Positions 16,048 to 24,903 of a DNA stretch of 64,000 bases are shown one piece after another. The stretch's first letter is position 1. The number at the start of each line of letters is the position of its first letter. The position numbers and the translations under genes are program-made. A model generated the notes under the pieces. The model searched no databases. It had not been told where the DNA came from and worked only from the letters and a program-made list of their open reading frames with translations. This DNA is from an uncultured Clostridia bacterium (GTDB lineage Bacteria; Bacillota; Clostridia; Oscillospirales; Oscillospiraceae): positions 1 through 64,000 of the forward strand of contig CAMHPQ010000001.1 of the NCBI GenBank assembly GCA_946187035.1. The letters run 5' to 3'.

Positions 16048-18205
16048 GGTCCTCACCTCCCATACCGTCCAGCTCCGCTTCGGAGAGCTGGCTTTCCGCG
16101 ATTTCCCGATAGGTTTTGCAGCTGCGCATCAGCTCCTCATGGGTGCCTGCGCCGACGATGCGCCCGTCCTCCATGCAGAGAATCTTGTCCGCGTGGAGAA
16201 TGGTGGAGATGCGCTGGGCCACGATGATCACCGTGGAATCGCAGGTGTACTGCAGCAGCTCCGTGCGCAGCTTCAGATCCGTTTTATAGTCCAGCGCGGA
16301 GAAGGAGTCGTCAAACAGATAGATCTTCGGGTGCTTGGCGATGGCTCTGGCGATGGCGAGCCGCTGCCGCTGGCCGCCGGAGACGTTGGAGCCCTCCTGG
16401 GCGATGGCGGCGTCAAAGCCCTCCGGCTTTTCTGCAATAAAGTCCGTGGCCTGGGCGATCCGCGCCGCCTCGCGCATATCCGCGTCGGTGATCTGCTCGC
16501 CGCCGTATTTGATGTTGCTCTCGATGGTTCCGGAGAAGAGCATCCCCTTCTGGGGCACATAGCCGATGGCGTCCCGCAGAGCCCGCTGGCTGAGATTCCG
16601 GATGTCCGTGCCGTCCAGGGTAATGTAGCCGGAGGTCACGTCGTAGAATCTGGGGATCAGGTTCAAAAGCGTGGATTTGCCGCAGCCGGTGGAGCCGATG
16701 ATGGCCGTGACCTCACCGGGTCTGGCCGTAAAGGAGATGTGCTCCAGGGCGCAGTCCGCCGCCCCCGGATAGGCAAAGCTCACGTCCACGAAGGACAGGG
16801 CCCCGCCGCCGTATTGTACGTCTCTGTCCTTCGGCTGGGCCGGGTCGGAGAGAGAGATGTCCGTGTCCAGCACCTCCATGATGCGGTCCGCCGCCACGCC
16901 GGCACGCGGCAGGATGACGGAGATCATGGACAGCATCAGAAAGCCCATGACGATGACCATGGAGTAGGTGATGAAGGCGGTGAGGTCGCCTACCTGAATG
17001 GTGCCCAGATCCACCTTGTGGGCGCCCACCCAGACGATCAGCACGGACACACCGTTCATGATGAACATCATCAGCGGCATCATGAAGGTCATGGCCCGGT
17101 TGGTGAACAGCTGGGTCTCGTAGAGATCCGTGTTGGCCCGCTGGAAGCGCTGCTCCTCGTAGCCCTCTCTGGAGAAGGCGCGGATGGGCATGACGCCGGT
17201 GAGCAGCTCCCGGGACACCAGGTTCAGCCGGTCCACCAGCTTCTGCATGATCTTGAACTTCGGCATGGCGATGCCCACCAGAATGCCCACCAGGGCGGAC
17301 AGCAGCACCACGGCCAGGATGATGATCCAGCCCATGCCGGAGCCCGTCTGCACCACGCGGATGATGCCGAACACCGCCAGAATGGGCGCGTAGGCCACCA
17401 TCCGGAGCATCATCACGATCACCATCTGGATCTGCTGGATGTCGTTGGTGGAGCGGGTGATCAGGGAGGCGGTGGAGAACCGCTCCATCTCCGCGCTGGT
17501 AAACTGCATGACCTTGCTGTAGATCTGCTCTCGGAGATCCATGCCCACCTGGGCAGAGGTCCTAGAGGCGATGTAGCCAGTCGCGATGGCGGTAATGGTC
17601 ATCAGCAGGGCCATGACCATCATCTTGAAGCCCACGGTGTAGAGATAGTGGTTCTGGATCTTTGTGAGCTCCAGCCCCTGGGCCTCATACTCCGAGGCCA
17701 CGAAGCTGACAGCGATCTGCTTGAGGTAGGAGTCGCTGAGATCGCCGTAAGCCACCATGCGCTCGTGGATCCCATCCAAAAACTGTTCCTTGGTCATCAC
17801 CCCGGAGGCAATGGCCGCTTGGATCTGCTCCACGGAGGCCTCCTGCTCCGGTGCGTTCTGCATCTGAAACAGCACGCTCTCCGGCAGCGTCAGCAGTTCG
17901 CCGATCCGCTCCGGGTCCGCGTCCTCTTTGAGACTTCGGATCCCGGCGGCGTCAGCCTGAGAATAGGCGGCGTCCACCTCTGAGACGTCCGCGTCCGGCA
18001 TGAACAGGGAGAGGGTCTCCAGAGTCTCGGCGCGGACGGTGTCCGGGGCCGCGCTGTCGATGCCGTTTTGCTGCAGACCCACGTTCAGGATGTCGCTGGT
18101 GTAGTTGGGCAGGGACAGGTCGCAGTAGGCCTGCCCGATCAGCAGCAGCACAATGAGCAGCACCGCCAGATTGTGCCCTTTCAGGAATTTTACAATATTT
18201 TTCAC
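16040..18205 (-). CDS. ABC exporter half-transporter with large extracytoplasmic insert
   Basis: This 721-residue subunit starts with GTG, has a GGAGGAG site, and overlaps the MarR stop by 4 nt (GTGA). After the first membrane helix (about 13-30) comes an acidic, soluble insert of about 150 residues before helix 2. This is larger than usual for the family and is shared by several clostridial heterodimeric exporters. The ATPase domain has Walker A GSTGCGKST, signature NVSGGQRQR and Walker B IYLFDDSFSALD. Asp replaces the catalytic Glu after Walker B, so this is probably the degenerate ATP site of the heterodimer. The exported compound is unknown. Confidence 0.9.
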   Translation of the reverse strand: MKNIVKFLKGHNLAVLLIVLLLIGQAYCDLSLPNYTSDILNVGLQQNGIDSAAPDTVRAETLETLSLFMPDADVSEVDAAYSQADAAGIRSLKEDADPERIGELLTLPESVLFQMQNAPEQEASVEQIQAAIASGVMTKEQFLDGIHERMVAYGDLSDSYLKQIAVSFVASEYEAQGLELTKIQNHYLYTVGFKMMVMALLMTITAIATGYIASRTSAQVGMDLREQIYSKVMQFTSAEMERFSTASLITRSTNDIQQIQMVIVMMLRMVAYAPILAVFGIIRVVQTGSGMGWIIILAVVLLSALVGILVGIAMPKFKIMQKLVDRLNLVSRELLTGVMPIRAFSREGYEEQRFQRANTDLYETQLFTNRAMTFMMPLMMFIMNGVSVLIVWVGAHKVDLGTIQVGDLTAFITYSMVIVMGFLMLSMISVILPRAGVAADRIMEVLDTDISLSDPAQPKDRDVQYGGGALSFVDVSFAYPGAADCALEHISFTARPGEVTAIIGSTGCGKSTLLNLIPRFYDVTSGYITLDGTDIRNLSQRALRDAIGYVPQKGMLFSGTIESNIKYGGEQITDADMREAARIAQATDFIAEKPEGFDAAIAQEGSNVSGGQRQRLAIARAIAKHPKIYLFDDSFSALDYKTDLKLRTELLQYTCDSTVIIVAQRISTILHADKILCMEDGRIVGAGTHEELMRSCKTYREIAESQLSEAELDGMGGEDLG

Positions 18206-18666
18206 GGGCAGATCTCCTCCTGGTTCCGGGTTCTGCGCTCCAGCACGCGCTCCATGCTGTCCATGATCTCGTCCCAGATCACAATCAGCCGATCCGCGTC
18301 CTCGGTGGGGATGTTTTCAAAGACCTCCGTCCAGTAATCGTGGACGGCCTGCTTGTTTCGCTCGTTGACCTCCCGGCCAAGGTCGGTGGGATACACATCG
18401 GTGACGCGGCGGTTTCCTGCGCGGCTCCGGCGCTCAATCAGCCCCTTTTCCTCCAGAGAGTTCATGAGTCTCGACACCGCCGCCGGCTGCATCCCCACCA
18501 GCTCCGCCAGCTCCGAGATTTTCCGCGTCTCGGCGGCGTGATCCACGATGGCAAACAGCAGCCGAAATTCCGCCGACGTCATATCGGTGATCAGATCGCA
18601 GAGCCGGATGTTCTTCATTCGGTGCATGCTCTCATGCATGCGCCGCTCCCGTTCCGTGGGCTCCAT
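18202..18666 (-). CDS. MarR-family transcriptional regulator
   Basis: This 154-residue winged-helix protein has the MarR helix-turn-helix (KISELAELVGMQPAAVSRLMNSLEEKG, about 50-75), a wing (RRSRAGNRRVTDVYPT) and a C-terminal dimer helix. It is first in an operon with two ABC half-transporters, an arrangement in which MarR proteins typically repress their own operon until a drug-like ligand binds. A perfect inverted repeat just downstream of its promoter is the likely operator. The start has a GGAGG site 8 nt upstream. Confidence 0.92.
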   Translation of the reverse strand: MEPTERERRMHESMHRMKNIRLCDLITDMTSAEFRLLFAIVDHAAETRKISELAELVGMQPAAVSRLMNSLEEKGLIERRSRAGNRRVTDVYPTDLGREVNERNKQAVHDYWTEVFENIPTEDADRLIVIWDEIMDSMERVLERRTRNQEEICP

Positions 18667-18697
18667 AGCATTTCCTCCAATCCAACACGCTCAAATT

Positions 18698-18712
18698 ATT
18701 AACATCGTTAAT
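18698..18712. promoter_or_regulatory. Likely MarR operator
   Basis: The perfect inverted repeat ATTAAC-ATC-GTTAAT lies between the -10 box and the MarR start codon, covering roughly +9 to +23 of the transcript. Size and position suit a MarR dimer blocking transcription. Binding is inferred. Confidence 0.6.
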
Positions 18713-18726
18713 TGTTTCGGTCTTTC

Positions 18727-18754
18727 ATTTTAATCATAATCTATGGTTTGTCAA
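18727..18754 (-). promoter_or_regulatory. Promoter of the MarR-ABC operon
   Basis: On the minus strand, a consensus TTGACA and TAAAAT are separated by 16 nt. Confidence 0.65.
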
Positions 18755-18804
18755 CCGGAAGTTTATGAATTTTCTGTAAAATAAATCCATTCCGGTCAAA
18801 AACA

Positions 18805-18834
18805 ACGCTCCCACAAGCGCTGTCGTGGGAGCGT
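18805..18834 (-). terminator. Terminator after the CoA-transferase gene
   Basis: A perfect 10-bp stem (ACGCTCCCAC/GTGGGAGCGT) with a 10-nt loop is followed on the minus strand by TGTTTTTG, 26 nt after the stop. Confidence 0.8.
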
Positions 18835-18860
18835 TTCGTATATTCGCTTGTCATCCGCAT

Positions 18861-20195
18861 TCAGCGTTTGTTGCTGCGTCTCCAGATCTTCTGCTGCTCG
18901 GCGGACCGGATCAGCTCCTCCCGGAAATCCGGGTGGGCGATGTCGATCAGCGCCTCCGCCCGCTGCCAGGTGGGCAGGCCGGGGAGCCTTGCAATGCCGT
19001 ACTCCGTCACGATGCTGGGAGCTTGCGTCCGGGGCGTGGTGATGATATCGCCGCCTGTGAAATGGGGCAGAATGTTGGAATGGAGGTTGCCGCTCTTGTC
19101 CGTAAAGGTGGAATGCATGGCCAGGAAGGCTCTGCCGTGCTCCGCCTCTAGGGCGCCGGTGATGAAGTCCAGCTGCCCGCCGGTGCCGGAGATCTGCCGA
19201 AGGCCCGCGGACTCGCTGCTGACCTGCCCGAAGAGATCCACCGCGATGCAGCCGTTGATGCTGATGAAATCGTCCAGTTCCCGGATGACGGCGGGGCTGT
19301 TGACCCAGTGCATGGGGGCGGTGCGGATGGTCTCATGGTAATCCAGAAAATCATACAGCGCTCTGGAGCCGTTGCAGATGCTGAACACGCCCGTTCCGGG
19401 ATAGATTTTCTTATATTTGTTGGTTATCTTCCCGGCCTTATAGAGATCCAGATAGCCGTCGCTCATGAGCTCCGTGTGCATGCCCAGATCTTTTACATCG
19501 GACTCCGCGATCATGCTGCCGATGGAGTTGGGGATCCCGCCGATGCCCAGCTGCAGGGTGCAGCCGCTGGTGACGTACGGGAAGATGTAGGAGGCAATCT
19601 GCCGGTCCACCTCCGTGGCCTTGGGCGCCTGGACGGTGGGGATGGGGAGGTCGGATTCCACCACATAATCCACCCTGGAGATGTGGATCTTGTCGCCGGA
19701 GATCCCCGCCACGGTGGGCATGTTGGGGTTCACCTCCAGAACGATGTGCTCCGCCGCGTCCAGAATCTCCTGGGTGGCACAGTTGGTGAGGCCGTAGGAG
19801 AAATACCCCTCCGCATCCATGGGCGCGACGGTGAGCATGGCCACGTTCACCGGGGCGTATCCCTTTTGATAATAGGCGCCGCAGTGGCGGAACAGCATGG
19901 GGATGTGGTAGGCCCTGCCGGTGTCAAGATACTTCCGATCCAAACCGGAGCAGTGCCACACATTATAGGTAAAAGAGCCGTGGGGATCGTTTTCCACCGT
20001 GGCCACCGGCTCCATGGAGATGGCGTTGCGGATTTTCACATCCCGGAGCTGTCCGCTGCGCCTGGCGAGGGCGGCGTCCAAAAACCGCGGAATGGAGCAG
20101 GCCTGGCTGTAATCCACCCAGTCGCCGTCCTGCACGATCTGCACCGCCTCGTCCGCCGTGCGGAGCTTTTCCCGATACATGGTCTGATGATCCAA
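18861..20195 (-). CDS. Butyryl-CoA:acetate / 4-hydroxybutyrate-type CoA-transferase
   Basis: The protein belongs to the acetyl-CoA hydrolase/transferase family and reads like gut butyryl-CoA:acetate CoA-transferases. Matching stretches include YREKLRTADEAV, MLTVAPMDAEGYFSYG, LGIGGIPNSIGSMIA and AEALIDIAHPDFRE. The candidate catalytic glutamate is in HTELMSDG, the oxoanion-side motif is SGTGGQLDF. It would move CoA between an acyl-CoA such as butyryl-CoA and acetate, the last step of butyrate formation, in the cytoplasm. The track start (20258) lies inside the -35 box, so it cannot be used. TTG 20195, 11 nt after GGAGG, is the best candidate; ATG 20180 is the alternative. Exact acyl specificity is not decidable by eye. 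Confidence 0.85.
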   Translation of the reverse strand: MDHQTMYREKLRTADEAVQIVQDGDWVDYSQACSIPRFLDAALARRSGQLRDVKIRNAISMEPVATVENDPHGSFTYNVWHCSGLDRKYLDTGRAYHIPMLFRHCGAYYQKGYAPVNVAMLTVAPMDAEGYFSYGLTNCATQEILDAAEHIVLEVNPNMPTVAGISGDKIHISRVDYVVESDLPIPTVQAPKATEVDRQIASYIFPYVTSGCTLQLGIGGIPNSIGSMIAESDVKDLGMHTELMSDGYLDLYKAGKITNKYKKIYPGTGVFSICNGSRALYDFLDYHETIRTAPMHWVNSPAVIRELDDFISINGCIAVDLFGQVSSESAGLRQISGTGGQLDFITGALEAEHGRAFLAMHSTFTDKSGNLHSNILPHFTGGDIITTPRTQAPSIVTEYGIARLPGLPTWQRAEALIDIAHPDFREELIRSAEQQKIWRRSNKR

Positions 20196-20228
20196 TGGAT
20201 CCACTTCCTCCCGTTTTTCTCTAATAAA

Positions 20229-20258
20229 GTTATACCTTCCGCCCGGGGAGGCTGTCAA
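20229..20258 (-). promoter_or_regulatory. Promoter of the CoA-transferase gene
   Basis: On the minus strand, TTGACA and TATAAC are separated by 18 nt. Transcription would begin near 20222, which rules out the upstream in-frame ATG at 20258. Confidence 0.6.
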
Positions 20259-20311
20259 CCCTTCCCCCGGGTTTCCACCGCTCCGGTTTTGTGTAAAACA
20301 GAAAAATTTCT

Positions 20312-20406
20312 AATTCCTACAAAAATATAGGAAATTATGCTTGCAATTCCTATAAACTTGGTGTATATTAAGCCCGAAAGCAATTCCTACTAAAATTAAG
20401 TAAATT
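20312..20406 (+). promoter_or_regulatory. Three Rrf2-type candidate operators at the suf promoter
   Basis: Three 25-nt elements each begin AATTCCTA and end in an imperfect inverted copy: 20312-20336, 20345-20369 and 20382-20406. They are spaced 33 and 37 nt apart. The first covers the area upstream of the -35 box, the second spans the core promoter, and the third is just downstream of the expected start site. The shape resembles operators of Rrf2-family sensors (IscR/SufR/CymR class). No such regulator is encoded in the window. Confidence 0.6.
20341..20369 (+). promoter_or_regulatory. Promoter of the suf operon
   Basis: TTGCAA and TATATT are separated by exactly 17 nt, with a 5' leader of about 50 nt before the sufC start. 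The promoter overlaps the middle AATTCCTA operator. Confidence 0.7.
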
Positions 20407-20426
20407 AAAATACGAGGTGCATTCCT

Positions 20427-21188
20427 ATGAGCCAGGCATTGTTGAACGTCCGCGATCTGAAGGTCGCGGTGGAGGAAAAGACGATTCTCGACGGGCTGAA
20501 TCTGACCGTATGTCCCGGGGAGATTCACGTGCTGATGGGCCCCAACGGCGCGGGCAAGTCCACGCTGGCCGCCGCCATCATGGGCGACCCCCGCTACACC
20601 ATCGAGGGCGGCAGCATCGAGTTTGACGGCGAGGATCTGACGGACAAGGCCGCCGACGTCCGGGCCAGAAAGGGCATTTTTCTCTCCTTCCAGACGCCCC
20701 AGGAGATCCCCGGCGTCTCTCTGGAGAGCTTTCTCCGGACGGCCCAGGGCGCGGTGCAGGGCAAGCAGCCGAAGGTCATGACCTTCCGCCGGGCCCTGGC
20801 GGAGAAGATGGAGCTTTTGAACATGGACGCCGCCTACGCTGAGCGCTATCTGAACGTGGGCTTCTCCGGCGGCGAGAAGAAAAAAGCCGAGATCCTGCAG
20901 CTTCTGACCCTGCAGCCGAAGCTGGCCATGCTGGATGAGACGGACTCCGGTCTGGACGTGGACGCAGTGAAGACCGTGGCCGAGGGCATCAAGGCCTACC
21001 ACAACGAAAATAACGCCCTGCTGATCATCACCCACAACGCCAAGATCCTGGAGGGTCTCGACGTCAACTATGTCCACGTGCTGGACGACCACCACATCGT
21101 CTACACCGGCGGCCCGGAGCTGGTGGAGCAGATCACTGCCCACGGCTTCGCCGGGATCCTGAAGGGAGCGGATGAGCATGGCGGATGA
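20427..21188 (+). CDS. sufC: Fe-S cluster assembly ATPase SufC
   Basis: This 253-residue ABC-type ATPase has Walker A (GPNGAGKST), signature FSGGEKKKAEILQ, Walker B (AMLDETDSGLD) and the H-loop (ITHNAKILE). The signature sequence and the DETDSGLDVDA segment are specific to SufC. It powers conformational change of the SufBCD scaffold on which [4Fe-4S] or [2Fe-2S] clusters are built in the cytoplasm. It is the first gene of sufCBDSU; sufB begins before sufC ends. Its ribosome-binding site is a modest GAGGTG. Confidence 0.97.
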   Translation: MSQALLNVRDLKVAVEEKTILDGLNLTVCPGEIHVLMGPNGAGKSTLAAAIMGDPRYTIEGGSIEFDGEDLTDKAADVRARKGIFLSFQTPQEIPGVSLESFLRTAQGAVQGKQPKVMTFRRALAEKMELLNMDAAYAERYLNVGFSGGEKKKAEILQLLTLQPKLAMLDETDSGLDVDAVKTVAEGIKAYHNENNALLIITHNAKILEGLDVNYVHVLDDHHIVYTGGPELVEQITAHGFAGILKGADEHGG

Positions 21189-22593
21189 AGTGAAAAAGAC
21201 CCAGGTGGAGGACATCGACCGCAGCTTTTATGATTTCCGCTACGAGGTCAACGCCTCCTTCCAGACCGACGCCGGGCTGACCCCCGAGATCGTCAAGCAG
21301 ATCTCTGAGGAAAAGAACGACCCCGAATGGATGCGGGAATTCCGGCTGAAATCTCTGGAAATCTACAACCGCACGCCCCTGCCCAACTGGGGCCCCTCGC
21401 TGGAGGGTCTGAACATGGACGGCATCGTCACCTATGTCCGCCCCAACACCGAGATGCAGGCCAAGTGGGCAGACGTGCCCGACGACATCAAAAACACCTT
21501 CGAGCGTCTGGGCATCCCCGAGGCCGAGCGGGCCAGTCTCGCCGGCGTGGGTGCGCAGTATGACTCCGAAGTGGTCTACCACAACGTGAAGAAGGAAGTG
21601 CTGGAGCAGGGCGTGGTCTACACGGATCTGGAGAGCGCCCTCAAGAGCGACCACGCCGAGCGAATCAAGGAGCACTTCATGCATCTGGTGCCGCCCACGG
21701 ACCACAAATTCGCCGCCCTCCACGGCGCGGTCTGGTCCGGCGGATCTTACGTCTACGTCCCCAAGGGCGTCAGCGTGGAGATCCCGCTCCAGAGCTATTT
21801 CCGCTTAAACGCCCCCGGCGCGGGCCAGTTTGAGCACACGCTGATCATCGTGGAGGAGGGCGCGTATCTGCACTTCATCGAGGGCTGCAGCGCGCCGAAA
21901 TACAATGTGGCCAATCTGCACGCCGGCTGCGTGGAGATCTACGTGGGCAAGAACGCCAGAGTGCGCTACTCCACCATCGAAAACTGGTCGAAGAACATGT
22001 ACAACCTGAACACCAAGCGGGCGGTCTGCGAGGCCGGCGGCACCATCGAGTGGGTCTCCGGCTCCTTCGGCAGCCACACCAGCTGTCTCTACCCCATGAG
22101 CGTTCTGAAGGGGGAGGGCGCAAGGATGGAGTTCACCGGCATCACCTTCGCCGGCAACGGTCAGGATCTGGACACCGGCGCCCAGGTGATCCACGCCGCC
22201 CCCAACACCAGCAGCCACATCGTCACCAAATCCATCGCCAAGGACGGCGGCGTCTCCAACTTCCGCAGCGCCGTGGCGGTGACGAAGGACGCGAAAAACA
22301 GCAAGTCCGCCGTCAGCTGCGAGAGTCTGATGCTGGACGAGCGCTCCCGCTCCGACACGATCCCCGTCATGGACATCGCCTGCGACCGGGTGGACGTGGG
22401 CCACGAGGCGAAGATCGGCCGTATCAGCGAGGAGGCGGTGTTCTACCTCATGAGCCGCGGACTCACCGAGGAGGATGCCCGCGCCCTGATCGTGGGCGGC
22501 TTCGCGGAGCCCATCGCGAAGGAACTGCCGCTGGAATACGCGGTGGAAATGAACAACCTCATCCATCTTGAGATGCAGGGCAGCATCGGCTGA
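21178..22593 (+). CDS. sufB: Fe-S cluster assembly scaffold SufB
   Basis: This 471-residue SUF scaffold has the N-terminal helical domain (residues 1-140), a central beta-helix, and the conserved C-terminal part: NFRSAVAVTKDAKNSKSAVSCESLMLDE, GHEAKIGRISEEAVFYLMSRG and GFAEPI. Cysteine and glutamate residues of the SufB core are retained. Of two tandem ATG codons, the second (21178) is better spaced from GGGAG. The gene overlaps sufC by 11 nt. It works with SufC and SufD to assemble clusters using sulfur delivered by SufS-SufU. Confidence 0.97.
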   Translation: MADEVKKTQVEDIDRSFYDFRYEVNASFQTDAGLTPEIVKQISEEKNDPEWMREFRLKSLEIYNRTPLPNWGPSLEGLNMDGIVTYVRPNTEMQAKWADVPDDIKNTFERLGIPEAERASLAGVGAQYDSEVVYHNVKKEVLEQGVVYTDLESALKSDHAERIKEHFMHLVPPTDHKFAALHGAVWSGGSYVYVPKGVSVEIPLQSYFRLNAPGAGQFEHTLIIVEEGAYLHFIEGCSAPKYNVANLHAGCVEIYVGKNARVRYSTIENWSKNMYNLNTKRAVCEAGGTIEWVSGSFGSHTSCLYPMSVLKGEGARMEFTGITFAGNGQDLDTGAQVIHAAPNTSSHIVTKSIAKDGGVSNFRSAVAVTKDAKNSKSAVSCESLMLDERSRSDTIPVMDIACDRVDVGHEAKIGRISEEAVFYLMSRGLTEEDARALIVGGFAEPIAKELPLEYAVEMNNLIHLEMQGSIG

Positions 22594-22607
22594 AAGGAGG
22601 CGCTGAC

Positions 22608-23702
22608 ATGAATACAACCGAACTTTTGAACGCGCTTCCCGTGACCACCTGGAACCATCTCCGGGTGAACGGCGCTCCCAAAGAGGCCAATTTGCCGGAA
22701 AGACCGGAATCGGGCTGGGGTGAGACCAACACCGCTTATGAGCTCTCCGACGGCGTCCGCTGTACGGCAGTTCTCCCCCAGGAGTGCACCGGAGAATACA
22801 GCGGCCTCGGAAAAGAGGCAGATCTCAGGATCCACACCGAGGCGAACTTCTCCCGGTTCTTCCTGGCGGAGGGCGTCTCCGAAGGCATCACTTATCTGCG
22901 GGAAAAGCTGGACGCACAGCACCCCAACGCCGTGACTCACACCGCCATCCACGCGAAATCCGGCAGCAAAGTCACCTTCGTGCAGATCATTCAAAGCGAT
23001 CCGGAGGTGGAGGGCCTCAGCGCCTCTCTCACCCAGATCGCGGCGGAGCCCGGGGCGGACGTGACCCTGGTGCAGCTGCAGCTTTTGAGCGGCAAATCCA
23101 AACGCTACAACGGCGTCAGCGTCAAGGTCGCCAGGGACGCCCGCGTGAAGATCGTCCGGGCGGAGCTGGGCGGCAACATCGTCGTCACCGGCGCCCGGGC
23201 CATGCTGGGCAAAACCGCAGGCGCCTTCGATCTCAGCGCCATCTACTACGGCGACGGCGACAGCATTCTGGACTTCAACGACGTGGCTGTTCACACCGGA
23301 CGCGACACCCACAGCGAGATGCATACCGCCGGCGTTCTGGCGGATCGCTGCCGCAAGACCCTCCGCGGCACCATCGACTTTCGCAGAGGCGCCGTCCACG
23401 CCGTGGGCCATGAGAGCGAGGACGTGCTCCTGTTCTCCCCCGAGGTGCGGCACCGCGCTGCCCCGCTGATCCTCTGCACCGAGGAAAACGTGGAGGGCCA
23501 GCACGCCGCCAGCGCCGGAAGGCTGGACGAAAATGTTTTGTACTATCTGGCGTCCCGGGGACTGGATCCCCAGCAGGCCATGCGGCTGATGGTGGACGCG
23601 AGATTCGCCCCCGTGGTGGATCAAATCCCCGACAAAGTCTTGCGCGATCTGGTGCGCGCGAGCCTGGAAAGGAGACTGGAACATGCGCAGATTCTCGGAT
23701 GA
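22608..23702 (+). CDS. sufD: Fe-S cluster assembly protein SufD
   Basis: This 364-residue paralogue of SufB retains the beta-helix core and the C-terminal signature (FRRGAVHAVGHESEDVLLFS, then ENVEGQHAASAGRLDENVLYYLASRG and DARFAPV). The family histidine used for iron acquisition may be one of the His residues in the HAVGHES/EGQHAAS region. Divergent N-termini are normal for SufD. It lies 14 nt after sufB, with an AAAGGAGG site, and overlaps sufS by 20 nt. It forms the SufBC2D scaffold. Confidence 0.93.
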   Translation: MNTTELLNALPVTTWNHLRVNGAPKEANLPERPESGWGETNTAYELSDGVRCTAVLPQECTGEYSGLGKEADLRIHTEANFSRFFLAEGVSEGITYLREKLDAQHPNAVTHTAIHAKSGSKVTFVQIIQSDPEVEGLSASLTQIAAEPGADVTLVQLQLLSGKSKRYNGVSVKVARDARVKIVRAELGGNIVVTGARAMLGKTAGAFDLSAIYYGDGDSILDFNDVAVHTGRDTHSEMHTAGVLADRCRKTLRGTIDFRRGAVHAVGHESEDVLLFSPEVRHRAAPLILCTEENVEGQHAASAGRLDENVLYYLASRGLDPQQAMRLMVDARFAPVVDQIPDKVLRDLVRASLERRLEHAQILG

Positions 23703-24903
23703 TTTCCCGATTTTGAGCCAGAGCAACAACGGCAAACGGCTGGTGTATCTGGACAACGGCGCCACCACCCAGAAGCCGCAGCAGGTGCTGGACGCCATCA
23801 ACCGCTATTATCTCACGGAAAACGCGAACCCCCACCGGGGCGTCTACGATCTGGCCATGCGGGCCACCGACGCCCACGAAAACAGCCGTGCCAAGGTGGC
23901 AAAGTTTATCGGCGCCCCGGAGGACAGCGTGATCTTCACCCAGAACACCTCCGAGGGGCTGAATCTGATTGCTTACAGCTACGGCCGCGCCTTCCTGAAG
24001 CCGGGGGACGAGGTGCTGATCTATGTGGCGGAGCACCACAGCAATCTGGTACCCTGGCAGTGGGTGGCGAAGACCACCGGCGCGGAACTGAAATACCTGT
24101 ACCCCGACGAAAATGGCCGGCTCACCGTGGAGGAGCTGGACAAAAAGATCAACGAGCGCACCAAGGTGGTAGCCGTGGCCCACGTCTCCAACGTATTGGG
24201 TCTGGAGACCCCGGTGGAGGAGATCGTGAAGCGGGCCCACGCCGTGGGCGCCGTGGTGGTGCTGGATATCGCCCAGAGCGTGGCCCACATGCCGCTGGAT
24301 CTGGTGAAGCTGGACGTGGACTTCGCCGCCCTCTCCGGCCACAAGATCTACGCCCCCATGGGTGTTGGCGCGGTCTACGGAAAGAAGGCTTTGCTGGAGA
24401 AAATGCCCCCCTTCCTCTCCGGCGGCGACATGATCGCGGCGGTGCACGAACACCGCACCACCTACGCCGAGGTGCCCAGAAAATTCGAGGCCGGCACCCG
24501 GAACGTGGGCGGCGAGGTGGGGCTCGCGGCGGCCATGGAATACGTCAGCAGCATCGGCTGGGACACCATCGTAAAGCAGGAGGAGGCGCTGATCGCCCGG
24601 ACATTGGAGGGCATGAACAAGCTCCCCTACGTGAAGGTCTACGGCGAGGCCACCGCCGCCGGACGCCACGGGGTCATCAGCTTCAACATTGAGGACGTGC
24701 ACCCCCACGACGTGGCCACCATTCTCGACAACGACGGCGTCTGCATCCGCGCCGGTCATCACTGCGCCCAGCCCCTGATGGAGCATCTGGGCATCGGCTC
24801 CTGCTGCCGTGCCAGCTTCGCGCTGTACAACACCGAGGAGGATGTGGACGCGCTGCTGCAGGGCTTGAAGCATGTGAGGGAGGTCATGGGTCTTGGATCT
24901 TAA
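23683..24903 (+). CDS. sufS: Cysteine desulfurase SufS
   Basis: This 406-residue class V, group II cysteine desulfurase binds pyridoxal phosphate through the lysine in LSGHKIYAPMG. The catalytic persulfide cysteine is in IRAGHHCAQPLM, and the C-terminus has GSCCRASFALYNTEEDVD. It removes sulfur from cysteine and hands it to SufU. The start at 23683 has a GGAG site inside the end of sufD. A TNxTSEG-type cofactor-binding motif (FTQNTSEGLNL) is present. Confidence 0.97.
   Translation: MRRFSDDFPILSQSNNGKRLVYLDNGATTQKPQQVLDAINRYYLTENANPHRGVYDLAMRATDAHENSRAKVAKFIGAPEDSVIFTQNTSEGLNLIAYSYGRAFLKPGDEVLIYVAEHHSNLVPWQWVAKTTGAELKYLYPDENGRLTVEELDKKINERTKVVAVAHVSNVLGLETPVEEIVKRAHAVGAVVVLDIAQSVAHMPLDLVKLDVDFAALSGHKIYAPMGVGAVYGKKALLEKMPPFLSGGDMIAAVHEHRTTYAEVPRKFEAGTRNVGGEVGLAAAMEYVSSIGWDTIVKQEEALIARTLEGMNKLPYVKVYGEATAAGRHGVISFNIEDVHPHDVATILDNDGVCIRAGHHCAQPLMEHLGIGSCCRASFALYNTEEDVDALLQGLKHVREVMGLGS

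Noticed and set aside
14218-18205. Possible frameshift or duplication in the two ABC genes
   Set aside because: Both subunits are full length, with different degenerate motifs, as expected for a heterodimer.
20196-20258. N-terminal extension of the CoA-transferase in the track
   Set aside because: The extra start codon lies in the -35 box of the promoter, so it would not be transcribed.
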